The translations under genes and the position numbers were made by a program. DNA of 64,000 nt. It comes from Prostheceraeus crozeri. Taxonomy: Eukaryota > Platyhelminthes > Polycladida > Euryleptidae. Position 1 is the first letter of the stretch. Each line of letters begins with the position of its first letter. This document shows, piece after piece, positions 26,049 to 39,600 of this stretch. The stretch lies in NCBI GenBank assembly GCA_907163375.1, contig CAJQUW010000881.1:1-64000 (forward strand), read 5' to 3'. The notes under the pieces were generated by a model, which did not search any database, had not been told where the DNA came from, and worked only from the letters and a program-made list of their open reading frames with translations.

Positions 26049-26216
26049 CGAAACCGATGTACAAAACGAGAATAAGAAAATGTGTGAAAACATTGTTGTC
26101 CTTGTTCATACGCTACGAAAGCGATTGCCTTTGAATAATCCGTAGCGCATGAACACGAGCAATAGACAACAGTGCTTTCGCACATTTTGTTATTCTTGTT
26201 TTGTACACCGGTTTCG
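26049..26216. repeat. imperfect hairpin with arms of about 70 bp
   Basis: The left arm (26049-26119) starts CGAAACCGATGTACAAAAC. The right arm (about 26140-26216) read as reverse complement starts CGAAACCGGTGTACAAAAC. Pairing continues through AAAATGTG, TGTTGTC and GTTCAT-CGCTACG, with scattered mismatches and a 3-4-base bulge. The loop is about 20-25 bases. The size suits a small foldback transposable element. A transcribed hairpin, as source of small RNAs, is possible but there is no direct sign of it. Confidence 0.8.
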
Positions 26217-27249
26217 TTCTCCACACTTCGACATGAGCTTTCCGGCTATATTACTCGTACATCCACTGTTGATGTCAAGGTTTCTGGCTTTGTTCGTTTA
26301 TTATGTAAATCCTTTGTTATCTCATCCTGTCGATCCTTGAGAATGCGAGCCAGCTCGCGAAAGCTCAGATGAACATTAAGTATTCCTTTTAGCAATGAAT
26401 TCTGTAAGAATTTTTATCAACAAATCTGCAATTGTAGTGGCGAAGCAAATTTACTTTCAAATTGAAATCCAACAACATACCGTCAGTTGCCATCAACTAT
26501 TATCTAAACCTTCGGTAAATAACAAGAAATGGAACCATAGCGACATTTCTATAAACTGTTTAATGAAGTGATATTGAGCACAATTGCACCAATTATAAAT
26601 GATAAATAATATGTTTAATTATGTCGACATTCAGTAGCACAACATAAATCTTTTCATGATTTTTATATTTCTACCTTTGGTGACATTTACTTATCTCCCC
26701 CCTCCCTACCATAGATGTCTGTGCATTCCTATAAGATAGTTAATAACTTAATTTGCTACTGTATTTGTAAGGTTTTGGATTGAACATTTTCAGGGAATGT
26801 CATTTCTTCTAACAATAATTTTGTGTACTGAAAGTTTATGACTGTACAACGTGATAATTTTCGACCAGCATTTTTATGTATGAAAAGATGTTCTCTACCA
26901 CCATAACACTTTAAAGACCAGAATACAATGTGATTTAGTTGAAGCGGGACACGACATACTTGCTGTATTACTTGCGGGCGAATCATTATCACTGACATTG
27001 TCATAATTTTCCTTCTCTACCTTCTCGTTGCCTGCGAACACTCTCTTTCCCCTCAACAATGGCAAAATAAACTCCCGTCCGTTTATAGAATTCACAAGAT
27101 GCCGCTCATAATAGAATTGGTCCTAACTCATCCGCCAATCGTCGTTCAATCGCGGAAAAATAATTAAATTATAGCATTATATGGCCTCCGCTATTGTAAC
27201 AAAAGCCATCAGACCGTAACTACACTGTGTGCAACCCATTCAACGCACG
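26217..27249. promoter_or_regulatory. upstream flank of the Irx gene
   Basis: About 1 kb immediately upstream of the gene. No canonical TATA box with an initiator could be placed; ATTATATGG near 27176 is the nearest AT-rich box. The promoter and transcription start probably lie here or just upstream, but this is inferred only from position. Open frames on the minus strand (26756-27095) look like chance. Confidence 0.3.
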
Positions 27250-27321
27250 TAATACCTCACCTACAACACATCTATTCAAAAGCGTGTCAAAGATTACGCT
27301 TTCGGCAGACAACACGGCTCC
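27250..27321 (+). other. Irx: probable 5' UTR end of Irx, with in-frame stop
   Basis: A TAA at 27250-27252 is in frame with the ATG at 27322, and no ATG lies between them in that frame. This supports 27322 as the initiator and the stretch as untranslated leader. The transcription start cannot be seen. Confidence 0.6.
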
Positions 27322-27660
27322 ATGTCTCTTGGATTCACTACCACTCTGGCGCCACCTCTCCCATCTTTCTCTTCAACGGTGCAGGTAGGAGACCTGAAAA
27401 GCGTCAGTCTGTCTGCATCAGGAATTCACCATCCTCTGTCTTTCCAGAGCGCCAATACGCAGGCCCAAGTCAAGGTTTCCGAAGTTCGAGGAGCTATTTC
27501 TGACAATCCGGTGCCCTTACAATCTCCATTTCCTCCGTACCCGCCTCATCCACTTTTATTTGGCAATCACATGCCAGTGCCAGAGAACATGCCTCATCCA
27601 CCGATCCCAAACCCTGGCAACTTTCAGATGAACGGGGATAATCCATTGATGAGCACGATG
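27322..27660 (+). CDS. Irx: Irx coding exon 1 (N-terminus)
   Basis: Encodes residues 1-113, starting [16 protein letters not shown] and ending [10 protein letters not shown]. It is rich in proline and serine (for example [14 protein letters not shown]) and has no domain. It ends in phase 0 at a strong donor, ATG|GTGAGT at 27661. Without splicing the frame would stop two codons later. An in-frame upstream TAA and the absence of an earlier ATG fix the start. The exon is clearly richer in GC than its AT-rich surroundings. The N-terminus of Iroquois proteins is poorly conserved, so the call depends on phase agreement with exons 2 and 3. Confidence 0.8.
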
Positions 27661-30600
27661 GTGAGTTGAAAGTTATGAAACAAAACTTCTAGTCTCATAC
27701 GCAGAAGTTTACAGACTTGTACGATTTATAGAGAAAGATTCGATAAAATCTGAGACAGAACTAGAGGATTGAAAATTTGGAATCTTTTCATAAAATGAAC
27801 TTAAAAATCTTACTAATGGTTGAAAATACATCTTCAAATTCAAAGTTATATTCAAGCAGCAATTTTTTCAAAAAACATTATATGTTCAGCATTACCAACA
27901 ATCTCATTTATAATGCGACTGAAGATGTTAGACTAATATTTTCACGTCAAATCAAACGATAATTTTAACAAATATTTAAATATTCCATGCGCTTGATTAA
28001 CTGCAAGCAAAATAAATTTGCTTATGTGTGCTCAAAAAGTTCGGGTATGAGATAAGTGCAATGTGATTCTCATTTTGCTAAAGATTATAATTTTTCAAAA
28101 TGTGATAATAAGATTCGCTGCATGAAATAGACCCATAATTTGAAATAGAGCTACATAGTACATTTAAATTATGCAGCATAGAAATTTTTGCTGTTCAACA
28201 ATGAATTAATCAATATATGTTTTCAATCGTTTAGCGATTTTTTCTAGCTCTTCTACTTACTTGATAATTTCTTAATTGTTACTTTGTAAATTTTTTAATA
28301 ATTATAGCTTTAAGTAATCAGCTGTCTTACGAAGTAATTACATCATAAATTATATGAAAATTTTGATGTACATAACATTTTCTTTATCAACAGAAATGAT
28401 GTTCTCACTATATTTTGAGTTATTAAATGATTGAAATAGAACATCCACGTCGCAAAATATCTTATTGATTAAGTGCATCAATAAATTATCAGTTTTATAT
28501 TTATATAACCAATATTTATTTTACATAAGTTTCACGTATTTTTTGTATAGCAATTTTGATCAGCTTTATGGCATAAAAATTAGAATTCTTGTTACTTCTT
28601 CATTCAGCAACAGAATCACTCATAGTTACATTAAAAGAAAGAACATTTTTCTTTATATTTCTTGAGTTTATAGAAGAATGAAGTGCATGGAGATGTGCTT
28701 CTTATTTCGCGTTTAATGTGTATTATGCAGGAAATGCCAGTGTCTTCATTCATCAACTTAGCATCTGCTTCTGTATACTTCATTACCAATGATGAAGAAA
28801 TTTAAAGCTTTTACTTAATTTTCCATATGAGCAACCAAAGATTTGTGTTGATGATTGTGACGATGTCTATGAAATGCAGCTCTGTAAATCTGCAATCGAT
28901 GAACCATGAAAAATGATAGTTTGTAAGTAACACGTCAAATGTTTGAAGTTATAAAGTTGACTGGCATAGCAGATGAAATGGGCGTTAATTACACCTTTTA
29001 CATTATTAGAAACACAGCGCGATAAGAGTCTATTGCAAGTTCAATGAATACAAGAGAAATACTTGAACTGTTGTACGGTTATTTCTTGGGTCATCCAAGA
29101 GTGCTAGTCCATATCATCAGCTTTCAGGTTGACTGAATTGAAGACCTTCTAGTAAATGACGAAGTAATTGAATCAAATGTTTGCAGAATTTACAATCACC
29201 TGATAAAAATTTATTGTGAAATTTTGCTGATTCATTCTTTTTTGTGTTTTGTTATAAATAACATCGCAAAGCAAAACACAAGCGCACAGGATTGAAAGTC
29301 TGAATAAGAGATAACATCATCCAGGTCCGGAAAGTCGCCAGAGGGCTCGTGAGATGAATAATACAAGCAACAACAGATTTATCTTGAATTGATTTGCTTA
29401 GTTTTTTATTTCTTTTCACATTCTTATATTACCACCCTCAGAGTAGGGGGAAAGTTTTATGTTGAGTTGCAGTCGAAGATTGTGAGCGTCTCACTTCTTG
29501 TGTCAATTTTAGGATCCATATTTTTGTTGTCTGATGCACAAATATTTGATGACAATAATAATGGCAATTTTGCTTTGACTAAAGCTGCGACAGTTAGTAT
29601 ACCTGGTATATTTTGCAGAAATCAGAAAAGTGTGCCAACTTATCAAAAATTGAACATGCATTTAATAAAACGATGATCGGATGCTGTAGCATTTTGATCT
29701 ATGCAGTGCAATTTCAATCATCGTTTATTTTAATCTTCTTGAAGCAATGAAGATCATCCTGATATATTTTCGAACCTATTTACAAGTTAGATACTTAAAT
29801 ATCACAATACTTCTCTGTTATTAAAATATAATCAATAATCTATAATCGAGAATGCGGATATTTCCCATCAAAACCCTTGAAATTTTGTATAAATATGATA
29901 TTGTAGGTCCTACCATGATTTATTCATAGCAATCGACAAATGTAGCGTCGTCGTAGTATTGAAATGCATGTATATCATCATTACTTCTCTCCATTGATAA
30001 TATGAATGAAAATTTAACATTGTTCGCAAGTTTTCTTCGGACTTATCATTGTATCTTTTTGAATCTCAGTGGACCGAATCTTTCTACATGCATCAAAGAC
30101 ACTTGATATACACTAATTTAGATGTTTAGTGGTCGCTAATATTTCCCGTGTATGTTGCAATTCAGCATTATGCAAATTTGCCAATTGAAGTACAAACTCT
30201 TCCGCTGAGAAAGTCAAGATGTTATATAGGTACATATTCTCGCATGCTAGAAGAACATTATACGTTAGCAATGAATTTGGACGCCAGCTTACATGCGTAA
30301 ATTATAACTGTTCTTACTGGAATACTGAAAGAGTAAGACCCTTCATGTTTCATGACATCTTTGAATATCTAATGAATAAAAGGAAGAAAATGTGGCTATA
30401 AAGTTTTATTACCTTAGTTTATTTACAAAAAATTCGAGAGGACGAAAATTAGCAATATTCGATCGAGTGACATGATTTGAACAGAAGGTGCATGCTAAAA
30501 TATGCATATATAATATGCATGAAAATATTCATATTGCTTTGTCAAACACAAATATTACGCATAACTTTGAAGAAATTTTTTGATCAACAAAATGATGCGC

Positions 30601-33600
30601 TTTCTGAGTTTGCTGAAAAGAAAATATTATCTTATAATTGGGCGCAGAAACATGCAATATGCATGTGAATGCTAATAAAGCAGGAATGCAATGTCATGAG
30701 AGATATTTTGTGATACTACTGAAATCGGATGAACCTGCAGAAACAATCTCATTCTATGTAAGAACATGCTTATCAATTAGCCTACTTACTTTTTACCTTC
30801 CAATAATCCGTTGTCATACCGATGAGGCAATCATCCAAGTATTAAGACTATAGACGTCATCAATTTTTCCAGCAGAACATATACTTTACGTATCATTGTC
30901 ATTGATTAGGCTCTAAAATAAAATATCAATGAACGGAGATGCCTATAACATTTAGACAATTGAATGCATATGATTCATAATAGCGTATTAAGGCCTGTCC
31001 GCTACAAATTTAGCACACTGCTGGCAATCTTGCGACGTAATTTAAGTATCAATTATTTTGCAAATCTTATACTCTATAGTTCATCATTATGAAAGAATGA
31101 AAGGTTCCTCTCGGTATATAATGAGCTAAAAAAGCTGCCTCCGATATTTTGTATCTATTCTCTCAGATTCGGCATGTGATTTTGAAATCTTTTCGTTGAA
31201 TGAGTAGTTTTCTCCGAAATCAGAGCTCTATCAGACTTCAAGCTCATACATAATTCTATGATTTCCTGGCGCACTCCTCCAAAAATTTGGCAATTTTCCA
31301 TTCCAACAATATTTTTTGATTCATATGTCAATGTTTACTTTAAGAGAGCAATACGCCTTTTTAAAAAAGTCAGCAAATGTTAAAATAATACAAAAGTCAA
31401 GATTATTTGACTTAAGTTTAAAAGACGGATTGAACAGAGTATTTTACGACTGTATTCTGGCAACTCATCGATAATTTGCGACAAATCGACAAATTTGCGA
31501 CCATTGCAAATCATTGAAAAAAAGTAGCTTTAGTAAATTTCACAAACTAGCAAACACCTATAGTACAAAAAGTCATTTTTGATTCAGTTTAAAGAAATTT
31601 GATGTTCACGAATTATGAAATAATCCTATAACTGAACAAGAACAAATACATCAGCGCAATAGGCTATTGTGTGATAGCTTGCAGCACGAAATATGCAGGT
31701 ATTGTGAAATTGAATTTCGATTTATACCATTAATCTGTATTGGTATACCATTAACTGACAATCAATCTCTTTTGAACATTTTTTATTTAAAGAGTCAGAA
31801 AATCTGCGACCCGCAAATTTTATTGTTATGGTTTTCGCCTTGAAGATGGTGCGTATTCAAACAAGTTCTTGCAAGCTCATAAGTACGAATCGCGTTACAG
31901 ATCGAAGGACACAGTGAAAAACCATTTCAAAATTCTACATTAATTGCGAAATCAATTAAATTCCAGTTTCTGGCCACTGCAATGCGTTATACACATGTTA
32001 TTCCTCGACATGCTGCTGGTGTTTATACATGTCATTGTTTCTGGAAATGTATTTCATACAGGGACATATGTATATTAATCAAAAAGGTTATGCCCATGTA
32101 TTTTTAAAAGCAGCAATGTCATGATCTACTCGTATTCTTAGCCTTCGTAACAGTATGACGAGAACCACAAGTGATCCTTGTCAGACCCATGGTGGTAAAG
32201 TTTTATTACCTAAGACGTTTGATAGTTGATAAAGAAAGATTTTATTTTATTGTTCAGTTGCGACAAACAGTTTGAAAATGCCTGTTTGCTGAAATGTTGA
32301 AGCCACCTCCCATTGTCCGGATATAGACAAAACGTTTCCGCTGTTCGAAATGTCATAAATCTTGTCGGCGCTCTCTGCAACACGAAAACTGAAGAAACGC
32401 ATGACTATTTCGGGTTAGACGAAAACCGATGGACTCGTTAAACAGCAGTCTCACAGGTTTATTAATGGACAGGTGATCATTGAAGCACCAGAAATGGGTA
32501 GTAATACCACTAACAATTGGTCCTGATGTCTCAAGTTCATAGTACTGAAATTTGGCGGAGGCCCCTATCATGTATTGTTTCTTTTCAAGTCAATCTAGAA
32601 GTACCGGCCATTAAATACGAAGCTATTTCCTTTAGCCTGCCTATCAATACTACAAGTTAGACGAAGCTCAGAGAAATTCTGCAGAAGGTGGCTTCAAATG
32701 AAATGCAAATTCTGAAATGAGAAATTTACATACGGGATAATAAATGAGCATGAAGTTTAACGCTCGAATAGGAAGGAAATGCCATTAATAGTTGCGAAAG
32801 TGATTATCATCTAAGTGATCATATAATGTGAGCCAACCCGCCTTTAATTGTAAACGGAGATGGAAGGTGACAAAAAATAAAAAATAATAATCAATCCTCA
32901 AGTCGTCATACACACGCTGATGACATTAAAGCTTTAATAAAACCAATACCGACTAATGGTGTGATCCCACAGAAGAGAGATAGAATTGAAAGCAAATTGA
33001 TCGTGACGACACAAGGAAAAATAAGGATGATTTGAGCAGATTTTAATTCCGGTCACAAGCCTGCCAACTCTAAGAACTTGCCAATACAAGAGAGTCCCAA
33101 ACATGTGTTTGAATCAGTTGCAATTTCACGTAACATACTAGACATTAAAAGAATATGAATTTCAGTCTTCCATTAGTTGAAGATTGGATGAGCATTTCGA
33201 GAATTCGAATAAAGTCGACTGTCATTCCAAATAACATAAACGATTTAATGATTGTCATGCGCTAGATGCATTATGAAGGTCGATGACTGTACACCATCAT
33301 CATTCCATTCATTGAAAACATATTTTAAAGCCAACAACAATCCAGTCAATATGTTATGGAAATTTAGTTAGTAGCCAGCTTATTTCAACAACGTAGTTTT
33401 TATGCGCAGATACAAAAATGTCTAAGAAGTTGAAGAAAATTTTATAAAGGGTCATTATTTGTATTAATAAATTATAAATGGTTTGAATATGCGATATTTT
33501 TAATTAAATAAAACATATTATGTTTTATACCTTCATTAATTTCGATTCTCATACGGCATTCAACATTTTCAGTCTATTTTTGCACAACTATTTTTATAAT

Positions 33601-36600
33601 ATGTGCAATTCTCATCGATTAGATATGCTAGAAAAAATTCATCAAACTTACGCAACTCCCATGAGAACATTCCTCCCTTTGTATTTTGGCATTTCATTCC
33701 GTAATCATTTTTACACCGTATATTCATACATTGGTTATGCTGGTATACAATATTCATGCAAAATCATTCCGACGATTGGGACTTGATATTCAGTTTCATT
33801 CAACCTCAATCTCATTGTTCGCAGAAATTATATATTTCATTAATCATTGTCAATGAAAATACCATGAGAATTAGTTGCTTCATTGTTATAAGTGATTATA
33901 AAAATTGATTCAAATTACAGAATGTGTAAAAGTTGATGGCGTTTCATTATCTAACTGTCAATTACGCACTTGAGAAAATATTTCGCTCATACTAGCAGGA
34001 CAAGTTAAGTAAAATATGTTCTTTGGTTGTGCATTAAAATAATTTTGAAAGTATTTGACTTTTTGAGTTATAATTTATGAAGAGAAGTGAAAAATCACAC
34101 CAAACGATCAAGTGGTGAGATAGATTGAAATAGCGATATGAAAGATCATCTTTCAAAGAAATGGATCATTTGATTGCAGACAAAGTTGGTGATAGGCAAT
34201 ACGTATATGTTTTTACAAGTTTGTTTGAATTGAAGGAATTTGCTAGGATGAGCATTTTTGTTACATCTTAATTACATTTCAAAATTTCATCATTGCTAAA
34301 TCATCCTTGTCTTTTTTCTTTCTTGTCTTGTTATAAGAATAGAAAAGTCTAAAGAAATGTCTGTCCGAATTCATCACTCAAATAGGTTTTCTTATCTTTC
34401 CATATGTGACTGCACTGTCGATACATCTATTAAAATTACGTAGGATGAAGGAAGGATGAAAACACATGAAGGATGTAAAAATTGTAAATCTGATTTCCTG
34501 TACAATCTACTTGTACGTCATGTGCTTCATGATTCGCCAGAAATACATAAAATATAATTTTTTCTTCTCATTAACCAATACTCTCAACAAACTTCACTTT
34601 CAATTTACTGTGCCAGGGAAAAATAATGATGTATATTTGATTAAATAATTCTTAATAAGATTATGATTATTCATTTTGATAATACATCCATTAGTCCTAT
34701 TGTATGTACAGTTTCATCCATTTATTTGCCTCAGTGAGCTTTAATCACAACTTTCAAATTTACCACTGTATGAATTTGAGTCAGTTCGATTTACATATCG
34801 AAGCCGCGTTTTGATAAAGTTCTTCTTTGATTGTAATGAAAAGTTGCAATCTAAACAGTTTTCTTTCGCCCCTCAAGTTGTCGTTTCCCTGATACCGCTT
34901 TCGAGAAAAGAAAACAATTTAAACGTTTAGTTTCTTTGGCTGTCAAACGCAACAACTGTTGTTTCACAGAAGATATGATAAAGACAACCAGTTAGACAGT
35001 GAAGGAAAGTGTTCACCGCAGAAAACAAACAAAAATTCACTAACTGGCATTAAACTTGAGAGAAAAATGACTCGCTTCTCATGTACCAAAGCCTTTTGCG
35101 TCGCTATTGCTGTTTTAGGCTTCTTTGATGAAGGTTTTGTTCTCCATCTGTAAAATCGGTCTCCCGTACATGCTCAACGTCGGCAGAAGTCATTTAGGAT
35201 TCATTAACTGTTGTTGACATTTCAAGACAGTCCAATACGGATGAGCTGCAAATGTTGACAATTTTCATTAGTAAGTTCCAACTCTCCCAAGTTAGGTGAG
35301 ACAGATACACAGAAGCTCAGATTATAGCTTCCAACAACAAACACTTTTTCAACCATGTTTCTATTCGAATTCGTGCTAGACCGACTTATCCCCTTTGTAG
35401 CAACGCAACTCTTTCGGGTTCCATCTAAGTCAAAATATTAACTCAAGGAGAGTTAAACAAGGTATTATTTAGATTCGCTATTTGAGTATCGGCAGGTCGC
35501 TCTTGTAGACCAACAAATGTCAGTGAGGTAAAATGGTTTTTGCAGTAAAATGTCAGCCTTACAAGTATGACTGTCCGCGAGTTGTCAGTATAGTCAATGG
35601 TAGTAGCGACAAAGTTACCGCTGAAACGTAAAGTAGATGAAGATGTTTAATGTAACGAATATTTCAAGAACTCAATGACACTTAGGTGTCAATTTGCCGA
35701 GCTCATTGTAATGGTAGTGGTCGCTGACTCTTCATATTTGTGACAAATGTAGCTCAGAAATTGACTCATTGACGTATGCAATGACTGATTTCAATACAAA
35801 TGCGCTTCATTTATTTACATTATTTGTTCTCAACGCTCGCATGATATGATGTCAGCGGCATCAGCCACCATTGAAAGTTTTGCCTGTCTTCACCGAGGAC
35901 TTGCCTTTCAGGAAAACTGGGAGAACTGGAGACAATTCCAGCAAGCTGCTTGGGCCCACAATCTCGATCCACATATGTTGGCCTTCTATCACAACGCGGG
36001 GTGAGTTCTTTCGAATTACGGCATGAGGGTGTGACTGAGTGAGCTCGCTCTCGCTGCTGCTGTTTTAGATAAACATTAATTTGGTATACTGATTCTACTG
36101 TTTCTACCTATATAATTTAAGTGTCTCAGTTTCTATTTTTATGATTTTTCAAAAAATTTCAGAAAAGTTGAATTTGAATTGAAATTCATCAAAATGTATG
36201 CTGTATATATGTATGCTGTGATTTGTACTTAATTGTGTCAAAAAGATACACAAGTACATGTAGATGGGATGTAAGAACATTAATAGTATTGTTTTGATTC
36301 TGGGTATGTGTTTGGTTGTTGTAAAGCTACCGATTATTTTCTAAATTAATAATAGCAGATTCATGTTCAATTCAGAGCTAATATACGCGACACAAACATG
36401 TCCGTGTCCATCCAAATAGATAATGCAAATTTCCTCTGATACTTATGTTATGATCGAAAGGAGTATTAATCAATGTTGATAATTTGACAATAAAGTAAAG
36501 TCATGAAGATAAAGTCTTATTTTAATCATCCAATGTATGTCAAATTCTTCCCATTCCTGGTAGAAGGCACAGCAACTTTCGTGTCTTGTAAAGTTTTGTA

Positions 36601-39600
36601 TCGGTCATGACCAATCCAAGGCTAACCCTCGTAAATTTGATATTTGGTGATGTGAGCATCTGTTTCTTAATATTAGGCGAACGCTGGTCGAAAATGCTCA
36701 TTAATGACTTTTCAATTCAATTGTCTTCAGCTAATCAATGACAGTCTAATTTTATTCACCCTTTGTTTCCAAAATGTTGGTGTGAACAATAAAGTCTGTG
36801 CGTAAGTTAATGATTCGTCTTATTTGTTTTCAATTTATATTGTTAAGGAAAATTTGAATATGCCGAAGGCAATGATAACTATACGATTGATTGATTAATT
36901 AATTAATTAGCTACCGTATTTCTGTTGATTGATTGCAGCTGTTAATGAGTAGATTCAATGCTAAATGTCCAATAGATGGTATTGTTTTATGCAGTAGCGG
37001 AATATGCTCAGAAGAGAAAATTGTACTGGACGAGAGTTAGAGTCGTAGAAAACCGGCGAGAACTCACCGAACAGAAAATTATCTTAACTTACTTGTCTAC
37101 CATGGAGACAATTTTATCGAACAATCATATTGTCCTTCAGCTACTCCATGGATTTCGCCAATGGTCCAAGAAGGAAGAACGCTACTCGGGAGACGACTAG
37201 CATGTTGAAAGCTTGGCTCAACGAGCACAAGAAGAATCCGTACCCTACTAAGGGTGAAAAGATCATGCTGGCCATCATTACAAAGATGAGTCTGACACAA
37301 GTCTCTACTTGGTTCGCCAATGCTCGTCGTCGCCTCAAGAAGGAGAACAAGATGACCTGGTCACCTCGGAATCGTGCAGAGGAAGACAGAGACCACAATG
37401 CCCCAAGCAGCACACATTCTGGTCACAATTCAGACGATGAGGACGAAGAAGGGAACTCCAGCGCCATTGGCCTTCCCGGTGTTGAGCCTGCCATAGATAT
37501 CGACGACGTCAGCAATGATGAAGATGACGATGTGACGCACCGCATCAGTCCAGGCCATGACTCTGACTCCGGAATCAAAACCACCACAGATATAGACCCA
37601 GCCAGTCCGAGTGACAGCAGCAAGGAGACCAAGCCTAAAATCTGGTCTCTTGTTGACCTTGCTAGAAAGGAGCCGCGGCCGGATAGCGGAGCCTTGACTC
37701 CTACCCCACTGAGTCCTAGTCTAATCCCGTCCGGAATGACACAGTTCGGGGGCCCTGGAGGTCCGCACTGCCTTGGCCCTCTGCCGCCGCATCATCCAGG
37801 CGGCGCTTTTCCCACCGGTCACATGCTCCCTCCTACTTCCGGGATCTTCCCTTCCGCGGTAGCTGCCGCAGCCGTTGTTAACGGCAATAAAGCTTTCCTG
37901 CCGCCACCTCCCGCATCCGCGGCCGCCGCTGCAGCCGCGTACATCCAAGCACACCCTTTCTTCTATCCACATTACCCCTCCATTGGCATACATCCTTTCT
38001 CCGCCTTCACCAGACCTGCATTCGGCCCGCTTGATGCCAGAGAACCTCCCAAACTGACTCCAGAGGTGTTGCTGAATATGGAGAAAGAAATGCCAAATCT
38101 GGAATCTCGAACAGGTAAGAATTGAGATAAGACAAAATTCATAGGTATTATTTTAAAATTTCTATGATGATTTACTTTCTAAACACCTTAATCCGATTTC
38201 AAGTCAAAGTATATAATTTTTCCGATAGAACATTGACATATTAAATGATAGCACTGACTACCATCAATCAAATTCATATATTTATATACAGTGTATGAAT
38301 GATTATATTTACTTTATAATGCTTTTCTTCCTATCACGACCATTTAAAAATATAAAACTCTAATAGATGAGTATATGTCAGTGACGCAGTTGCTTTCATC
38401 TGTCATTTAACTCAATGATATTGCATCGATACTTTTATTTTTTAATTCTTCATTACACCGCAGTTTCCGTCTACTATCATACAGTCACCATTAACACATG
38501 GTTTCTATTTCATCACTTACTAAATTCCTTTTCTTTCTTGAGTTATTCGAAACTTGTAACTTAACAGCTTTGCTGGTTAATTTCGATCACAAAGAATTGA
38601 AAATGTGTGAAAATAGTAATACAGAGTATAATCTTTTGATATCAACTCTAATCAGATAAGTGTCTTATAAGATAAACTGTGAATATAGTGAGGGGATCAT
38701 CATATTGCATTATCATTCATGCAAAATCATTGCTCTTATAATTATAGCATTTTTGCCATTGATAGCATGGTGACAAACTACACATCCCATTGGAAATCAT
38801 TCATTTTCAAAACATCTCAATTGTTACATTGTGAATATGATGATTTGCGTTTTTCCTTTTCCATCGCAAGTAAATTATGATAATAAGAATCAATATGTTG
38901 GATAACACGAGCTGAGTGTTAAACTTTTCATGCATTTGGACAATGGAACATCTCTCAAAATCCTTGATAAATTTCATTTTCTACGAAAAGTTCTTGCGCA
39001 ATGTTCTCTTGAGATGCGATGCACTGTAGGTGTAAACAAATATTTAAATTGTTGATAATTGTCAATCCGCTACCTATTTCATTAATCCTAATTGTTTGCT
39101 TTTATTGTTAGCTAAAATAAGTTCATTACACACAAGGCTTCTTCAACTTTGCATTGTTCACCATAAGTACCGCCTTGTAATCAGTCTTCTGTATTCATTG
39201 TTACAATATATATCAAAACCAAAGAAACAAGAAATACCGACTTGGCTGAACAAACAGCGGTATCATAATCTAACACCTAGAGATAATTACTGATTAATTC
39301 ATCGTACAATCTCATGAAATGATGGTGTTAAGCTGGTTCTCACAAATCTACCACTTTTGGAGTAATATCAAGCACTTGAAGTGTGTCGTATGTCATTGTG
39401 CAATGCAGCGTATCTGTGCAGCCGAGCAAGTCAGTACAGACAAGCGTTTTTGGGCGGAAAGTGCGTTCGTGTAAAACACTATTACAAGGATCTCTCGAGG
39501 CCGTTAACGGAACTGTGAAATTTGCTACCTCAGAGACCTATCGATGGGAAAGTTCCTCTTCAAATAAACAGAAGCTACCAGTACAACATTCTGTTCGACG

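Noticed and set aside
32353-32571. Minus-strand open frame in Irx intron 1
   Set aside because: Protein-like composition, but no known motif, no splice context and no partner frame.
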